Source: an uncultured Flavobacterium sp. (GTDB lineage Bacteria; Bacteroidota; Bacteroidia; Flavobacteriales; Flavobacteriaceae). Taken from it: a stretch of 64,000 nt of DNA. A program made the position numbers and the translations under genes. The DNA lies in the NCBI GenBank assembly GCA_934636265.1, contig CAKUAD010000004.1:25333-89332 (forward strand). Reading direction: 5' to 3'. A model generated the notes under the pieces. That model worked only from the letters and a program-made list of their open reading frames with translations, was not told where the DNA came from and searched no databases. Positions 49,984 through 59,275 of this stretch are shown here, one piece after another. Each line of letters opens with the position of its first letter. Position 1 is the stretch's first letter.

Positions 49984-52365
49984 TTAATAAGTTAATTTAA
50001 GTTGTAATTGGACGTTGCGTCCGGGTTCGTCGGCAAAAAATCGCTGACGGTTTAAATACTCCCGGTAGGACGTATCAAAAATGTTGTGGACCGCCACGCC
50101 CACCGTAAGCTGACCGGCTCCAAATCCTGTAAACTCCATCTGGGCTTGCAGGTGCATCAGATGGAAAGATGCAGGCGGGCTTGAAATGTCTACCAAAACC
50201 GGCACCAGCTGATCGCCCTGAACAATATTCGTCTCAAAGTTGTTGTCAGGATAGCGCGATTGACGTGCCGTAAACTCACTGCGCAACTCGGCTGTAAATC
50301 CGTTCCACTGCGGTTTTTTAAAAAGGATCCGCTGTGAAAGGTTAAAAGGCGGCATGTCAATAAGCGGCTCGTTTGATACTACGTTAAGCCCATTGAGATA
50401 CGCAGCCAAAAACTGGTATTGCCAGACATCGAAAAGGTTTGCCGTCGCCTTGACATCAATCCCCCACAGCCGTGCATCGGTCTGGCGGTATTCCCAAACC
50501 GGAAAGGCGCCCCGCGTGGTGGTTTCAAATCCTGTCGGCGCCAGATACATAAATCCGTTGATGCGGTTCAGATACGGATTGACCGATACCGTCACGACTT
50601 CCCATTGTTTTTGTACCGTCGCATTGAATTTGAATCCCACTTCGCGTTCCAGAGACAAATCTCCCAGCTCAATGATGCCCGTCGAGTGGTGAAGCCCGTC
50701 GCTGAACAGCTCTGACGGACCCGGATTGCGCGCTGCCATGTTAAGGTTGGCAAAAACCTCCCAGCCGTTTAAAAAGTTCTTGGTCCAGCCTGCACTGGCC
50801 GATACGTTGTGGAACGTAAAAATTGGATTCGTCTCCCATTGGTTTCCTGATTCGCCCACAATAAAATGTGAAAACTGCTCATCATACCCGCGTTCTGTCC
50901 ACCGGGATTTAAGGTAGAACTTGCGGGCGTCCATTTTGGAAATGTCATACCTGACGCCGCCTTCCAACGTCGATCCGTCGGCAAGGTTGCGGGAGGCCAC
51001 GCCATACCATCCGCCGTCCAGCCTGGTATAGGTAGGAATGAGCGGCATCACACCCGTGTCGGGATTGGCAAAATTGCTTTGTGCCGATAAGACAAACCCG
51101 GTTTTCACGTTGGTTGCATCAGCCTTGATTTTGTAATCTGCCGTAGCGGTATGGGTGATGAGCTGTAAATCCAAAGCCGGAACATCCTTGAAATCGCCGC
51201 GACGCAAATCAAATTCCTTGCGGTTGTTAAGCTGAAAGGCGTACCTGATCTGTAGCGATGACTTGTAGGAAATCCGACGCAGATAATCTGCCTGAATCAC
51301 GTGATGCATTACTTTTTGCCGCGGGTTGTCAATCGCATAAGTAAAATCGTCAACCACCGACGGAACTTGGTTGTTGATGGAATTGTACAAATCGTTGACA
51401 TTCCCGGTATGCGCGGCCCGCAAAATGCCCAACGTAGCGCTGTAGAGACTATAGGAGAATTTCAGGTCGGCATTTTTGCCAATGTATTTGGCATCTGCGT
51501 AAAAATTGGCTTCTCGGTTTCCGGTGTTCGACAAAACGTAATCGGGAGCTTCCCGATCACCCATGTATTTACCACTGGCCGATACGTTCCAAGCCCAGTC
51601 GCAAAAGTTTCCGCGGTGCAGGCTTGTGGTAAAGGCGCCGCCGCGTCCGTTGGAGTTTAGTGTCAGGATTGATTTTCCAAAAATCGTGTCGCGCGTTGAG
51701 GATACAGGTTCAATAATGACCATACCGCCAATCGCGTCGCCACCGTATTGCAAAGCCGATGCGCCTTTAATGACTGAAACTGATCCAGCGGCGTTGACAT
51801 CAGTATTGGGTGCGTGTTCGGCTCCCCACTGCTGGTCTTCGAGCCGTATTCCCGAGGTGATAACGGGCACGCGGATGCCGTACAGTCCGTTAATGACTGG
51901 TTTTACCACGGTGCTTCCCGTTTTTAACGCCGTAACTCCGGCAATTTCCCGCAAGGCGTCGCCCAAACTCGCCGAAGAATATTTTTCCAGTGTCGACGAT
52001 TTGAGTTTATCTTCTTTTACAGTGGCACTAAACTCCTGCCGTCCACTCCTTACCGTCACCGATTCCAAACGGTGTTCGCTTGGCTTCAGGATAAACTTTA
52101 CAAGGCCGTTGGCGGGAACTGTCAGCGTGGTGTCAAGGGGTTTGCACAAGTCGTGCGCAACGTAAAACCGCTGTTGTCCTGCCGGAAGGTTCTGCGCCGT
52201 AAATGACCCGTCGGCCTGTGAAAAGGCATGGACCGATAGTACGTGAATGTGTGCGCCTGAAAGGGTTTTTCCTGATTCGTCGGTAACCGTACCGTCGATG
52301 CGATATTGCGCGCTCGTCAGAATACAAAACAGTACGCACATCCAAAGAAATAAGGTGGATTGCAT
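49984..52365 (-). CDS. TonB-dependent receptor with carboxypeptidase-regulatory-like N-terminus
   Basis: The 793-residue outer-membrane protein has a signal peptide (QSTLFLWMCVLFCILTSAQ), a CarboxypepD_reg-like domain (about 20-100, RIDGTVTDESGKTLSGAHI), a plug (from about 120, LGDALREIAGVTALKTGST and IKGASALQYGGDAIGG) and a 22-strand barrel that ends in RNVQLQLKLTY. It imports a ligand with energy from TonB. The upstream small His/Cys-rich protein and downstream lipoprotein suggest a metal or metal chelate, such as zinc or copper; the sequence alone does not prove the substrate. Confidence 0.95.
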   Translation of the reverse strand: MQSTLFLWMCVLFCILTSAQYRIDGTVTDESGKTLSGAHIHVLSVHAFSQADGSFTAQNLPAGQQRFYVAHDLCKPLDTTLTVPANGLVKFILKPSEHRLESVTVRSGRQEFSATVKEDKLKSSTLEKYSSASLGDALREIAGVTALKTGSTVVKPVINGLYGIRVPVITSGIRLEDQQWGAEHAPNTDVNAAGSVSVIKGASALQYGGDAIGGMVIIEPVSSTRDTIFGKSILTLNSNGRGGAFTTSLHRGNFCDWAWNVSASGKYMGDREAPDYVLSNTGNREANFYADAKYIGKNADLKFSYSLYSATLGILRAAHTGNVNDLYNSINNQVPSVVDDFTYAIDNPRQKVMHHVIQADYLRRISYKSSLQIRYAFQLNNRKEFDLRRGDFKDVPALDLQLITHTATADYKIKADATNVKTGFVLSAQSNFANPDTGVMPLIPTYTRLDGGWYGVASRNLADGSTLEGGVRYDISKMDARKFYLKSRWTERGYDEQFSHFIVGESGNQWETNPIFTFHNVSASAGWTKNFLNGWEVFANLNMAARNPGPSELFSDGLHHSTGIIELGDLSLEREVGFKFNATVQKQWEVVTVSVNPYLNRINGFMYLAPTGFETTTRGAFPVWEYRQTDARLWGIDVKATANLFDVWQYQFLAAYLNGLNVVSNEPLIDMPPFNLSQRILFKKPQWNGFTAELRSEFTARQSRYPDNNFETNIVQGDQLVPVLVDISSPPASFHLMHLQAQMEFTGFGAGQLTVGVAVHNIFDTSYREYLNRQRFFADEPGRNVQLQLKLTY

Positions 52366-52398
52366 AGTTTGATAACAAAGTGAGAAATCTGTTGATTG

Positions 52399-52746
52399 CT
52401 ACAGTGTTACCAGAGGCGGCCCGCGGTGCAGGAAAAGGCTACCGCAAAAAAACGAAATGATTTCACCCGCTTTAGGGCGGCTGTATTCCGGGAAATCAGT
52501 GGCCAAAAAGGCGCTAAAGGTAAGAGGCTCCGGCTTGACGAATCCCGAGAGCGTAAACTTGCACTCAAAACACTTTTCAAATGCGTGGTGGGCGTGGGTA
52601 ATCTCGTTTTTTCCGGTGTTGTATTGGTGATCGCAGTGCTTGCCGAAATCTTCGATCAAATGCCCGGCAGTGTGCACAGAGTGGCCCAGTATCGCAATCA
52701 ATACCGTCCAGCTCAGGGCAAACGCCAAGTATTTGTACAATTTCAT
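52399..52746 (-). CDS. Small His/Cys-rich membrane protein (metal operon)
   Basis: The 115-residue product has an N-terminal hydrophobic signal or anchor (YLAFALSWTVLIAILGH) and then many potential metal ligands: His22, His25, His29, HCDH (37-40), HAHH (51-54), CFEC (59-62), Cys101, His107, and a C-terminal RGPP. The pattern resembles small Bacteroidota proteins with His/Cys pairs and a C-terminal Pro-Pro, found before metal TonB receptors. It lies 33 bases before the receptor gene, likely in one operon. Metal binding is inferred. Confidence 0.72.
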   Translation of the reverse strand: MKLYKYLAFALSWTVLIAILGHSVHTAGHLIEDFGKHCDHQYNTGKNEITHAHHAFEKCFECKFTLSGFVKPEPLTFSAFLATDFPEYSRPKAGEIISFFCGSLFLHRGPPLVTL

Positions 52747-52797
52747 TTCAAGTTTGGGTTATGCCCATTTTATTCAAATTCCGGTGGCATTCGACAT

Positions 52798-53784
52798 TTA
52801 AACCAGATGGTTCGCTACCAGGTATTCAGCAATCTGCACTGCATTGGTGGCGGCGCCTTTGCGCAGGTTGTCGGCTACAATCCACATATTCAGTGTGTTG
52901 GTCTGACTTTCGTCGCGGCGGATGCGGCCTACAAAAACATCGTCTTTCCCCTGTGCGTAAATCGGCATCGGGAAAGTAAACGTATCCGGATTGTCCTGAA
53001 CCTTGATGCCGGGCGTTTCGTGCAAGATCCGCCTTACCTCGCTCAGGTCAAAATCATTTTCAAATTCAACGTTCACGGCTTCGCTGTGGCCACCGACAAT
53101 AGGAACCCTTACAGCCGTTGCCGTTACGCGAATCGAGTTGTCGAGGATTTTCTGTGTCTCGCGCACCAGCTTCATCTCTTCTTTGGTGTAGCCGTTGTCC
53201 TCAAAAACATCGCATTGCGGAATGGCGTTGCGGTGAATAGGATATTTGTAAGCCATCTCACCTTGAACGCCGGCGTATTCGTTTTCCAGCTGCTTCACCG
53301 CCTTGACACCCGTTCCGGTAATGGATTGGTATGTCGATACGATGATGCGACGGATTTTGTATTTTTTATGCAGAGGCGCCAAGGTAAGAACCATCTGAAT
53401 GGTCGAGCAGTTGGGGTTGGCGATGATTTTATCGTCAGCCGAAAGCGCGGAGGCGTTGATTTCCGGAACGATAAGTTTCTTTTCCGGATGCATGCGCCAG
53501 GCCGATGAATTGTCGATCACGGTAATGCCCGCGGCTGCAAATACCGGAGCCCATTCCAGAGAGGTCTGTCCGCCGGCCGAGAAAATCGCGATAGCCGGTT
53601 TTGCATTAACCGCCTCCTGCATGCCCACTACCTTGTAGGATTTGCCTTTAAAGACAATTTCTTTTCCCACTGACTTTTCCGAGGCCACGGGAATCAATTC
53701 GGTAATTGGGAACTGACGTTCCTCGAGCACTTTAAGCATCACTTCGCCTACCATTCCGGTAGCGCCTACAACAGCAATTTTCAT
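52798..53784 (-). CDS. asd: Aspartate-semialdehyde dehydrogenase
   Basis: The 328-residue enzyme reduces aspartyl phosphate to aspartate semialdehyde on the way to lysine, threonine, methionine and diaminopimelate. It begins MKIAVVGATGMVGEVMLKVL with the NADP-binding glycine loop, has the catalytic Cys in IANPNCSTIQMVL and the His in RVPIVGGHSEAVN. The Met at 53784 was used; the open frame to 53832 would reach into the terminator of mscL. A consensus -7 lies 15 bases upstream. Confidence 0.97.
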   Translation of the reverse strand: MKIAVVGATGMVGEVMLKVLEERQFPITELIPVASEKSVGKEIVFKGKSYKVVGMQEAVNAKPAIAIFSAGGQTSLEWAPVFAAAGITVIDNSSAWRMHPEKKLIVPEINASALSADDKIIANPNCSTIQMVLTLAPLHKKYKIRRIIVSTYQSITGTGVKAVKQLENEYAGVQGEMAYKYPIHRNAIPQCDVFEDNGYTKEEMKLVRETQKILDNSIRVTATAVRVPIVGGHSEAVNVEFENDFDLSEVRRILHETPGIKVQDNPDTFTFPMPIYAQGKDDVFVGRIRRDESQTNTLNMWIVADNLRKGAATNAVQIAEYLVANHLV

Positions 53785-53799
53785 TGTTGGAAATTTGTA

Positions 53800-53807
53800 C
53801 AAAAATA
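53800..53807 (-). promoter_or_regulatory. Predicted -7 element for asd
   Basis: TATTTTTG on the minus strand, exact consensus, 15 bases before the chosen ATG. Confidence 0.5.
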
Positions 53808-53821
53808 GCGAATAAAAAGAA

Positions 53822-53845
53822 AAACCGTCCATGTGCGGACGGTTT
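53822..53845 (-). terminator. Terminator of mscL
   Basis: AAACCGTCC-ATGTGC-GGACGGTTT, with a T-rich stretch after it on the minus strand, 27 bases after the mscL stop. Confidence 0.82.
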
Positions 53846-53872
53846 AGTTAGAATATGAGTGTAGCGGATGGA

Positions 53873-54256
53873 TTATCTGTTTTTAAGGGCGTCGCGAATT
53901 TCCATAAGCAGTTTCTCCTCGTTGGTTGGAGCAGGCGGTGCGGCAGGTGCTTCGGCCTTTTTGCGGCGCATGCTGTTAAGGGCTTTTACCAACAGGAAGA
54001 TTACAAACGCAATCACTATAAAACCAATGACAGCCGCCAAAAATTTGCCGTACAAAATGCCGCCGTCGGTTTTGAGTTGTTCAATGTTTTCCAATTGCGC
54101 TGCCTTGAGTGCCGGGGTTAAGAGTGCCGGGGTGATCACATCCTCGACCAATGAGGTTACAATCTTTCCAAAGGCGGCACCAATGATAACCCCAACGGCA
54201 AGATCCATCGCATTGCCTTTGGAGATAAATTCCTTAAATTCTGACATCATTCCCAT
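53873..54256 (-). CDS. mscL: Large-conductance mechanosensitive channel
   Basis: The 127-residue protein has the MscL plan: an amphipathic N-terminus (SEFKEFISKGNAMDLAVG), first span (VGVIIGAAFGKIVTSLVEDV), a periplasmic loop, second span (LAAVIGFIVIAFVIFLLVKA) and a charged tail with APAAPPAPTNEEKLLMEIRD. It opens as a pentameric pore on hypo-osmotic shock. Length and start (MGMMSEFKEF) match the family. Confidence 0.96.
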   Translation of the reverse strand: MGMMSEFKEFISKGNAMDLAVGVIIGAAFGKIVTSLVEDVITPALLTPALKAAQLENIEQLKTDGGILYGKFLAAVIGFIVIAFVIFLLVKALNSMRRKKAEAPAAPPAPTNEEKLLMEIRDALKNR

Positions 54257-54327
54257 AATCGTATGTTTTATAATTTACAGCCAATTTATAAAAATGCATT
54301 TCTTTAACAAAATTTTTAGTTAAAAAA

Positions 54328-56751
54328 TCATTCTCTAAAGAACACGCGTTTAACTCTTTGTGAAATGCCGGTCAAAACTTCATAAGGAATGGTTTTGAGC
54401 GCCCGGGCCATTTCAACGACGGTTGGGCTGTTGCCAAAAATCACCACGCTATCGCCTTCGCGACACGAAATTCCGGTGCAGTCAACCATGAGCATGTCCA
54501 TGCAGATGCTACCCACAATCGGGGCCCGCTGTCCGCGGATGGTCACGTAGCCCAAGCCGTTTCCCCAATGCCGATCGATCCCGTCGGCATATCCAATCGG
54601 GATGGTGGCAATGTTGGTTGGTCTGGAGGCCATGAAGCGTCGGCCGTATCCCACCGATTCGCCGGGCGCTATCAACCGCAACTGTGAAATAATTGACTTG
54701 AGCGTTCCCACGTTTTCCAAAAGCGGCTGTTCGTCGGGATCATTGGAAACTCCGTAGAGCCCTATTCCAAGCCTGACCATGTCAAATTGCGCATAGCCGT
54801 AATTGGAAATGCCCGACGTATTTAAAATATGTCGCAGCGGACTGATGTCCAGCGCCGCATTCATTTGGTTAGACAGTTTGGTGAAAAGTTCAATCTGCTT
54901 TTTCGCAAAGTTGTCGTGCTGCCTGTCGTCGCTGGTGGCCAGGTGGCTCAAAATACTCTTGACTTTAACTTGCGGACTTGTGGCCAAAACGCTAATCAAC
55001 TCGTCCACCTGCGATTGATCAAAACCCAAACGGTGCATGCCGGTGTCGAGTTTGATGTGAATCGGAAAGCCGCGAAGTTTGCGTTCGGAGGCCAGTCGCA
55101 AAAACGCCTTGAGTCCTTTAAGGCTGTAAATTTCCGGCTCGAGTTTGTGCTGGATTATTGCGCCAAAACTGGTCGATTCAGGATTCATCACCATGATTGG
55201 CAACGAAATTCCGCCCGACTTGAGCGCGATTCCCTCATCGGCAAAAGCCACACCCAGATAATCCACCTTGTGATGCTCCAAGAGCCGCGCGATTTCCAGC
55301 CCGCCGCTGCCGTAGCCAAACGCCTTGACCATGGCCATGAGTTTGGTGTCCGGGTGAATTTTTGATCGGAAAAAATTGAGGTTGTGACTAATGGCGTTAA
55401 GGTTGATTTCCAAAACCGTTTCGTGGGTTTTCTCTTCCAATGCGGCCACAATATCCTCAAAATGAAATTGGCGCGCGCCCTTAATCAGTATGGTTTCGCG
55501 GTTAAAATCGGGCATGTTGTCCAGAAAATCTAAGGTGTCGGCAAAAACCTGAATGTTCCGGAAAGCGCCCTGGTGATGGCCTATCGTATCGCCAATCCCA
55601 ATGACGCGCGTCACCTGATTGGACTCTAACAACGCTGCAACCTGGCTGTACAGTTCGTCGGCCGGAAGCCCGCTCTGGAAAATATCCGACAGGATAACCG
55701 TTTTTTTAGCGTGCTGTTTCTGGCTTTCCAAAAAGTCGAGTGCAATTTTAAGCGATTGGAAATCTGAGCTGTAACTGTCGTCGATAATGATGGTTCCGTT
55801 GATGCCGTTTTTAAGCGTAAGGCGCATTTGCACCGGATAAAGCCCTTGCATGCGTCGGGCAATCACCTGCGGATCGTATTCCAGGTAAAGCATTAACGTC
55901 ACGCAGGTGGCGGCGTTTTCAACCGATGCGCTGTCAGTAAACGGAATGCGCACCATAAAGTTCTTGCGGCGGTAAGCCACTTGCAGATAGGTGTCGGATC
56001 CGCTGACGGTTTTGCGAATGAAAACGTCGGCCAAACTGTCGGTCAGGCTCCACGTGATCGCATCAAGGTGCGATGCAACCTCGTCGATAGCGGGTTCTTT
56101 TGGGCGGATGACGATTTTCGCATTGGAAAAAAGCGCAAGTTTCTCGGCAATTTTTTGCTCGCGCGATTCAAAACCCTCGTCGTGTTGCGGGCCAATCGAC
56201 GTCAATATGCCAATCGACGGCCGTATGATTTGTTCCAGGCGTTGCATCTCGCCGGGCTGCGAAATTCCTGCTTCAAAAATTCCCAGGTTGTGGTTTTGGT
56301 TGATGGCCAATACCGACAGCGGAACACCAACCTGCGAGTTGTAACTCTTTGGGCTGCGGATGATGTTAAAGTCCGGACCCAAAAGATAGTTTAGCCATTC
56401 CTTGACAATCGTTTTCCCGTTGCTGCCGGTGATGCCGATGACGGGAAATGTAAACTGACTGCGGTAGGCTGATGCCAGTTGCTGAAGCGCCGCCCGCGTA
56501 TCGGGAACCACGTAAAAATTGCCCGGGCCGTCAAATGGTCTTGAAACCACAAAATTGTGAACGCCCCTGTTCAGGAGATCTTGGATAAATTCGTGGCCGT
56601 CGTTTGACGATCCCTCAAGCGCCACAAAAAGCGTCTGCGGGCCGTTTTGTAGTGAGCGGCTGTCGATGGAAACATGCGAAATGGCCTGGCTGGCATCACC
56701 CGGCGGATTGATGTTCAGGATTTGGGCGATTTTACCGGGTGAGAGCGGCAT
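54328..56751 (-). CDS. Bifunctional MurF-alanine racemase
   Basis: The 807-residue fusion is typical of Bacteroidota. The N-terminal part (about 1-445) is a Mur ligase with the ATP loop ITGSNGKTIVKEWL, which adds D-Ala-D-Ala to UDP-MurNAc-tripeptide. The C-terminal part (from about 450) is a PLP-dependent alanine racemase with the lysine in MAMVKAFGYGSGG and Tyr in ESVGYGRRF. Thus D-Ala synthesis and its addition to the cell-wall precursor are in one protein. The start overlaps the tdk stop by one base (TGATG), so tdk and this gene are co-transcribed. Confidence 0.95.
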   Translation of the reverse strand: MPLSPGKIAQILNINPPGDASQAISHVSIDSRSLQNGPQTLFVALEGSSNDGHEFIQDLLNRGVHNFVVSRPFDGPGNFYVVPDTRAALQQLASAYRSQFTFPVIGITGSNGKTIVKEWLNYLLGPDFNIIRSPKSYNSQVGVPLSVLAINQNHNLGIFEAGISQPGEMQRLEQIIRPSIGILTSIGPQHDEGFESREQKIAEKLALFSNAKIVIRPKEPAIDEVASHLDAITWSLTDSLADVFIRKTVSGSDTYLQVAYRRKNFMVRIPFTDSASVENAATCVTLMLYLEYDPQVIARRMQGLYPVQMRLTLKNGINGTIIIDDSYSSDFQSLKIALDFLESQKQHAKKTVILSDIFQSGLPADELYSQVAALLESNQVTRVIGIGDTIGHHQGAFRNIQVFADTLDFLDNMPDFNRETILIKGARQFHFEDIVAALEEKTHETVLEINLNAISHNLNFFRSKIHPDTKLMAMVKAFGYGSGGLEIARLLEHHKVDYLGVAFADEGIALKSGGISLPIMVMNPESTSFGAIIQHKLEPEIYSLKGLKAFLRLASERKLRGFPIHIKLDTGMHRLGFDQSQVDELISVLATSPQVKVKSILSHLATSDDRQHDNFAKKQIELFTKLSNQMNAALDISPLRHILNTSGISNYGYAQFDMVRLGIGLYGVSNDPDEQPLLENVGTLKSIISQLRLIAPGESVGYGRRFMASRPTNIATIPIGYADGIDRHWGNGLGYVTIRGQRAPIVGSICMDMLMVDCTGISCREGDSVVIFGNSPTVVEMARALKTIPYEVLTGISQRVKRVFFRE

Positions 56752-57374
56752 CAGTCAGGTGTTTTGGCGTTTTTTACCTCAATTTCCTCTGCCGATTGCG
56801 ACCACATGGCGTTAAAAAATGCGGCGCGGCTCAGCGGTTCGTATTCTTCAGTTTCACCAAGCAGCACTAAATTGTTGTTGTTGGCTTTCCTGAAACTGTA
56901 ATTGGCCAGATTTCCGGTGCGGGTGCAAACGGCGTGGACCTTGGTCACATATTCGGCGGTGGCCATGAGTGCCGGCATCGGTCCAAACGGATTGCCTTTA
57001 AAATCCATATCCAGTCCGGCTACGATCACGCGGATTCCGGAGTTGGCCAGGTCGTTGCAAACGGATACAATCTCATCGTCAAAAAACTGAGCCTCGTCAA
57101 TCCCCACAACCTGACACCCCTGGGCCAGAATCCTGATGTTGGCGGCCGCCGGAACGGGCGTACAACGGATTTCATTGGCGTTGTGCGATACGACGCGTTC
57201 TTCGTGGTAGCGCGTGTCGATGGTGGGTTTAAAAATCTCAACCTTTTGTCTGGCAAACTGCGCACGCTTGAGGCGGCGGATCAATTCCTCAGTTTTCCCC
57301 GAAAACATCGAGCCCGATATCACTTCAATCCATCCAAATTGCTCTTTGTGGTTGACGGTATTTTCAAGAAACAT
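56751..57374 (-). CDS. tdk: Thymidine kinase
   Basis: The 207-residue TK1-type kinase has the P-loop [27 protein letters not shown] with the catalytic Glu and the substrate lid segment [13 protein letters not shown]. It salvages thymidine. The zinc-lasso Cys are partly missing: the AVCTRTG segment keeps one Cys of the usual pair and no second pair follows, as in many Bacteroidota. Operon head for murF-alr. Confidence 0.95.
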   Translation of the reverse strand: MFLENTVNHKEQFGWIEVISGSMFSGKTEELIRRLKRAQFARQKVEIFKPTIDTRYHEERVVSHNANEIRCTPVPAAANIRILAQGCQVVGIDEAQFFDDEIVSVCNDLANSGIRVIVAGLDMDFKGNPFGPMPALMATAEYVTKVHAVCTRTGNLANYSFRKANNNNLVLLGETEEYEPLSRAAFFNAMWSQSAEEIEVKNAKTPD

Positions 57375-57486
57375 TTTTCTACTTTTCTGCCTTTAAAAGG
57401 ATTAGTTTTTTTTACTTTGTAGCACTAAGCGAAGTGAACCAAAAATAGTAAAAAACCCGCGCCATACCACCGTAAATTTAAAAGTT

Positions 57487-58482
57487 ATGAAAAAAAAGCT
57501 GGAAGCCGAATTGATTAGCATCGCCCACCGGATCCTTAAGCTGAAAAACAAATCAGAACTTGACCAACTCTACACTGAAGCCCGCGCTTTGTATGAAAAA
57601 CTGGCGGTATTGCGGTTTGCTGAAGAACACCTTGGCGAGCCTAAACCTACGATTGGGATCGAGGATGTTGTGGACGCTTTGCAAAAATATGACCATACGC
57701 CGGCGTCGACCGAAACTCCGGAACCGGAAATCGCAGCGCCTGAAGTAAGGCCTGAAGCCAAAGTCGAGCCTGATGTGGAGATTGAACAGGAAGGCCGTGA
57801 ACAACCAGAGGCTGAGATGCCCAAAGTTCAGGAAACCACGGAGTTGGAGGACGAAGCCATTTTTGCCCCACCCGCCCAGGAAGCTGAAGAGCAAGCGATA
57901 GCCGATCAGTTTGTTGCCGAAGAAATGCCAGAGCCGTCGCCGGAACCACCGCTTCAGCCGTCAACCGACCTTCCCAAAACCACCGAGGATGAACTTTTTA
58001 AACCGGTTTTCGAGTGGAATTTTGAACCAAAGGAAACCGCTGCTCAGGAGCCGGTTAATCCTGCTCCGCAAATGAACTTTGACAATTTGTTGGGTGACGC
58101 CTACAAACAACCTGAGTTTGTAAAGGCCGACGAGCCCGTTGCCGAACCCAAAAAAGACGTCATACCGATTGATCGCCGCGCCGACAAGGTTCAGGTAATC
58201 AAAATGACCGACGACCCGGTTGACCGCAGCGTTTCGCTTAACGACCGCCTCTCGCGTGGCATTACCGTTGGCCTAAACGACAGGATTGCGTTTGTAAAAC
58301 ATCTGTTTAACAACAGCAATGAAGACTATAACCGCGTGCTCTCGCAACTGATCACGTTGGATACTTTGGATCAGGCGCACCAGTTTATCGATACCATGGT
58401 AAAACCCGATTACAACAACTGGGAAGGCAAGGAGGAATACGTACAGCGCTTCATCGAGGTGATCGAGAAAAAATTCAACTGA
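57487..58482 (+). CDS. Conserved hypothetical protein with acidic middle
   Basis: The 331-residue product has a helical N-terminus (KKKLEAELISIAHRILKLKN), a long acidic and proline-rich middle (about 75-210, many Glu-Pro pairs) and a conserved helical C-terminal domain (SLNDRLSRGITVGLNDRI, NNSNEDYNRVLSQL, FIDTMVKPDYNNWEGKEEY). Such proteins are found in most Flavobacteriaceae next to rsmI, but have no assigned function that I know. No signal peptide. It ends ten bases before rsmI, so the two are probably co-transcribed. Confidence 0.8.
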   Translation: MKKKLEAELISIAHRILKLKNKSELDQLYTEARALYEKLAVLRFAEEHLGEPKPTIGIEDVVDALQKYDHTPASTETPEPEIAAPEVRPEAKVEPDVEIEQEGREQPEAEMPKVQETTELEDEAIFAPPAQEAEEQAIADQFVAEEMPEPSPEPPLQPSTDLPKTTEDELFKPVFEWNFEPKETAAQEPVNPAPQMNFDNLLGDAYKQPEFVKADEPVAEPKKDVIPIDRRADKVQVIKMTDDPVDRSVSLNDRLSRGITVGLNDRIAFVKHLFNNSNEDYNRVLSQLITLDTLDQAHQFIDTMVKPDYNNWEGKEEYVQRFIEVIEKKFN

Positions 58483-58492
58483 GCCTGATCAG

Positions 58493-59212
58493 ATGAGCCA
58501 AAAGGGAAAATTATACCTTGTTCCAACCCCGATCGGGAATCTGGAAGACATGACTTTCCGGGCCATCAGGATTCTTAAGGAGGCTGACTTGATCTTGGCC
58601 GAAGATACGCGCACCAGCGGTAAGCTTCTCAAGCATTTTGACATCCCGACGCCCATGCACAGCCACCACATGCACAACGAGCATAAAACGGTGGAACACG
58701 TGGTCGATCGCATCCGCAGTGGTCAAACCGTTGCGTTAATTTCGGATGCGGGGACGCCTGCCATTTCTGACCCCGGCTTTTTACTGACGCGGGCCTGTGT
58801 CGAGGCCGGTCTTCCCTTAGAATGTTTACCCGGTGCCACGGCCTTTGTGCCGGCGCTTGTAAACTCGGGACTTCCCAATGACCGATTTGTATTTGAGGGC
58901 TTTTTGCCTGAAAAAAAGGGAAGACAAACCCGATTTCAGCTTTTGTCGGTAGAATCACGGACGATGATTTTTTACGTGTCGCCACACAAACTCAATAAAA
59001 CCCTGGCTGAATTTGTCAGTTGGTTTGGCGCCGACCGTCCGGTATGTGTCTCGCGGGAGTTGTCAAAACTTCACGAAGAAACTATTCGCGGTACGGCGGC
59101 TGAGGTGCTCAAACACTTTGAGGCCAAACCTGCCAAAGGTGAGATTGTGGCTGTTGTGGGTGGGAAGCCGAGTGTTAAGGGCAGAAATTCTGCAGATGAG
59201 GGGGCGGAATAA
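58493..59212 (+). CDS. rsmI: 16S rRNA (cytidine(1402)-2'-O)-methyltransferase
   Basis: The 239-residue SAM-dependent enzyme methylates the 2'-OH of C1402 in the decoding centre. It opens with GKLYLVPTPIGNLEDMTFRA, the hallmark of RsmI, then AEDTRTSGKLLKHF, ALISDAGTPAISDPGF and FYVSPHKLNKTLAEF. The C-terminus is slightly short, with KPAKGEIVAVVGGK. Follows the hypothetical gene by ten bases. Confidence 0.97.
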   Translation: MSQKGKLYLVPTPIGNLEDMTFRAIRILKEADLILAEDTRTSGKLLKHFDIPTPMHSHHMHNEHKTVEHVVDRIRSGQTVALISDAGTPAISDPGFLLTRACVEAGLPLECLPGATAFVPALVNSGLPNDRFVFEGFLPEKKGRQTRFQLLSVESRTMIFYVSPHKLNKTLAEFVSWFGADRPVCVSRELSKLHEETIRGTAAEVLKHFEAKPAKGEIVAVVGGKPSVKGRNSADEGAE

Positions 59213-59275
59213 TTGGTAGATTGCGCCCGGGGTGGGTGCGAAGCACCGTTATCCGAAATTTCCCCAAATCGGTCC

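Noticed and set aside
54110..54150. Apparent 15-base tandem duplication in mscL (TPALLTPALK)
   Set aside because: MscL proteins commonly have a similar ITPLLLxPAL segment of the same length, so it is normal family sequence and not a new duplication.
59213..59275. Terminator between rsmI and adenine deaminase
   Set aside because: Only a five- or six-base stem (GGGTGC/GCACC) with no T-run.
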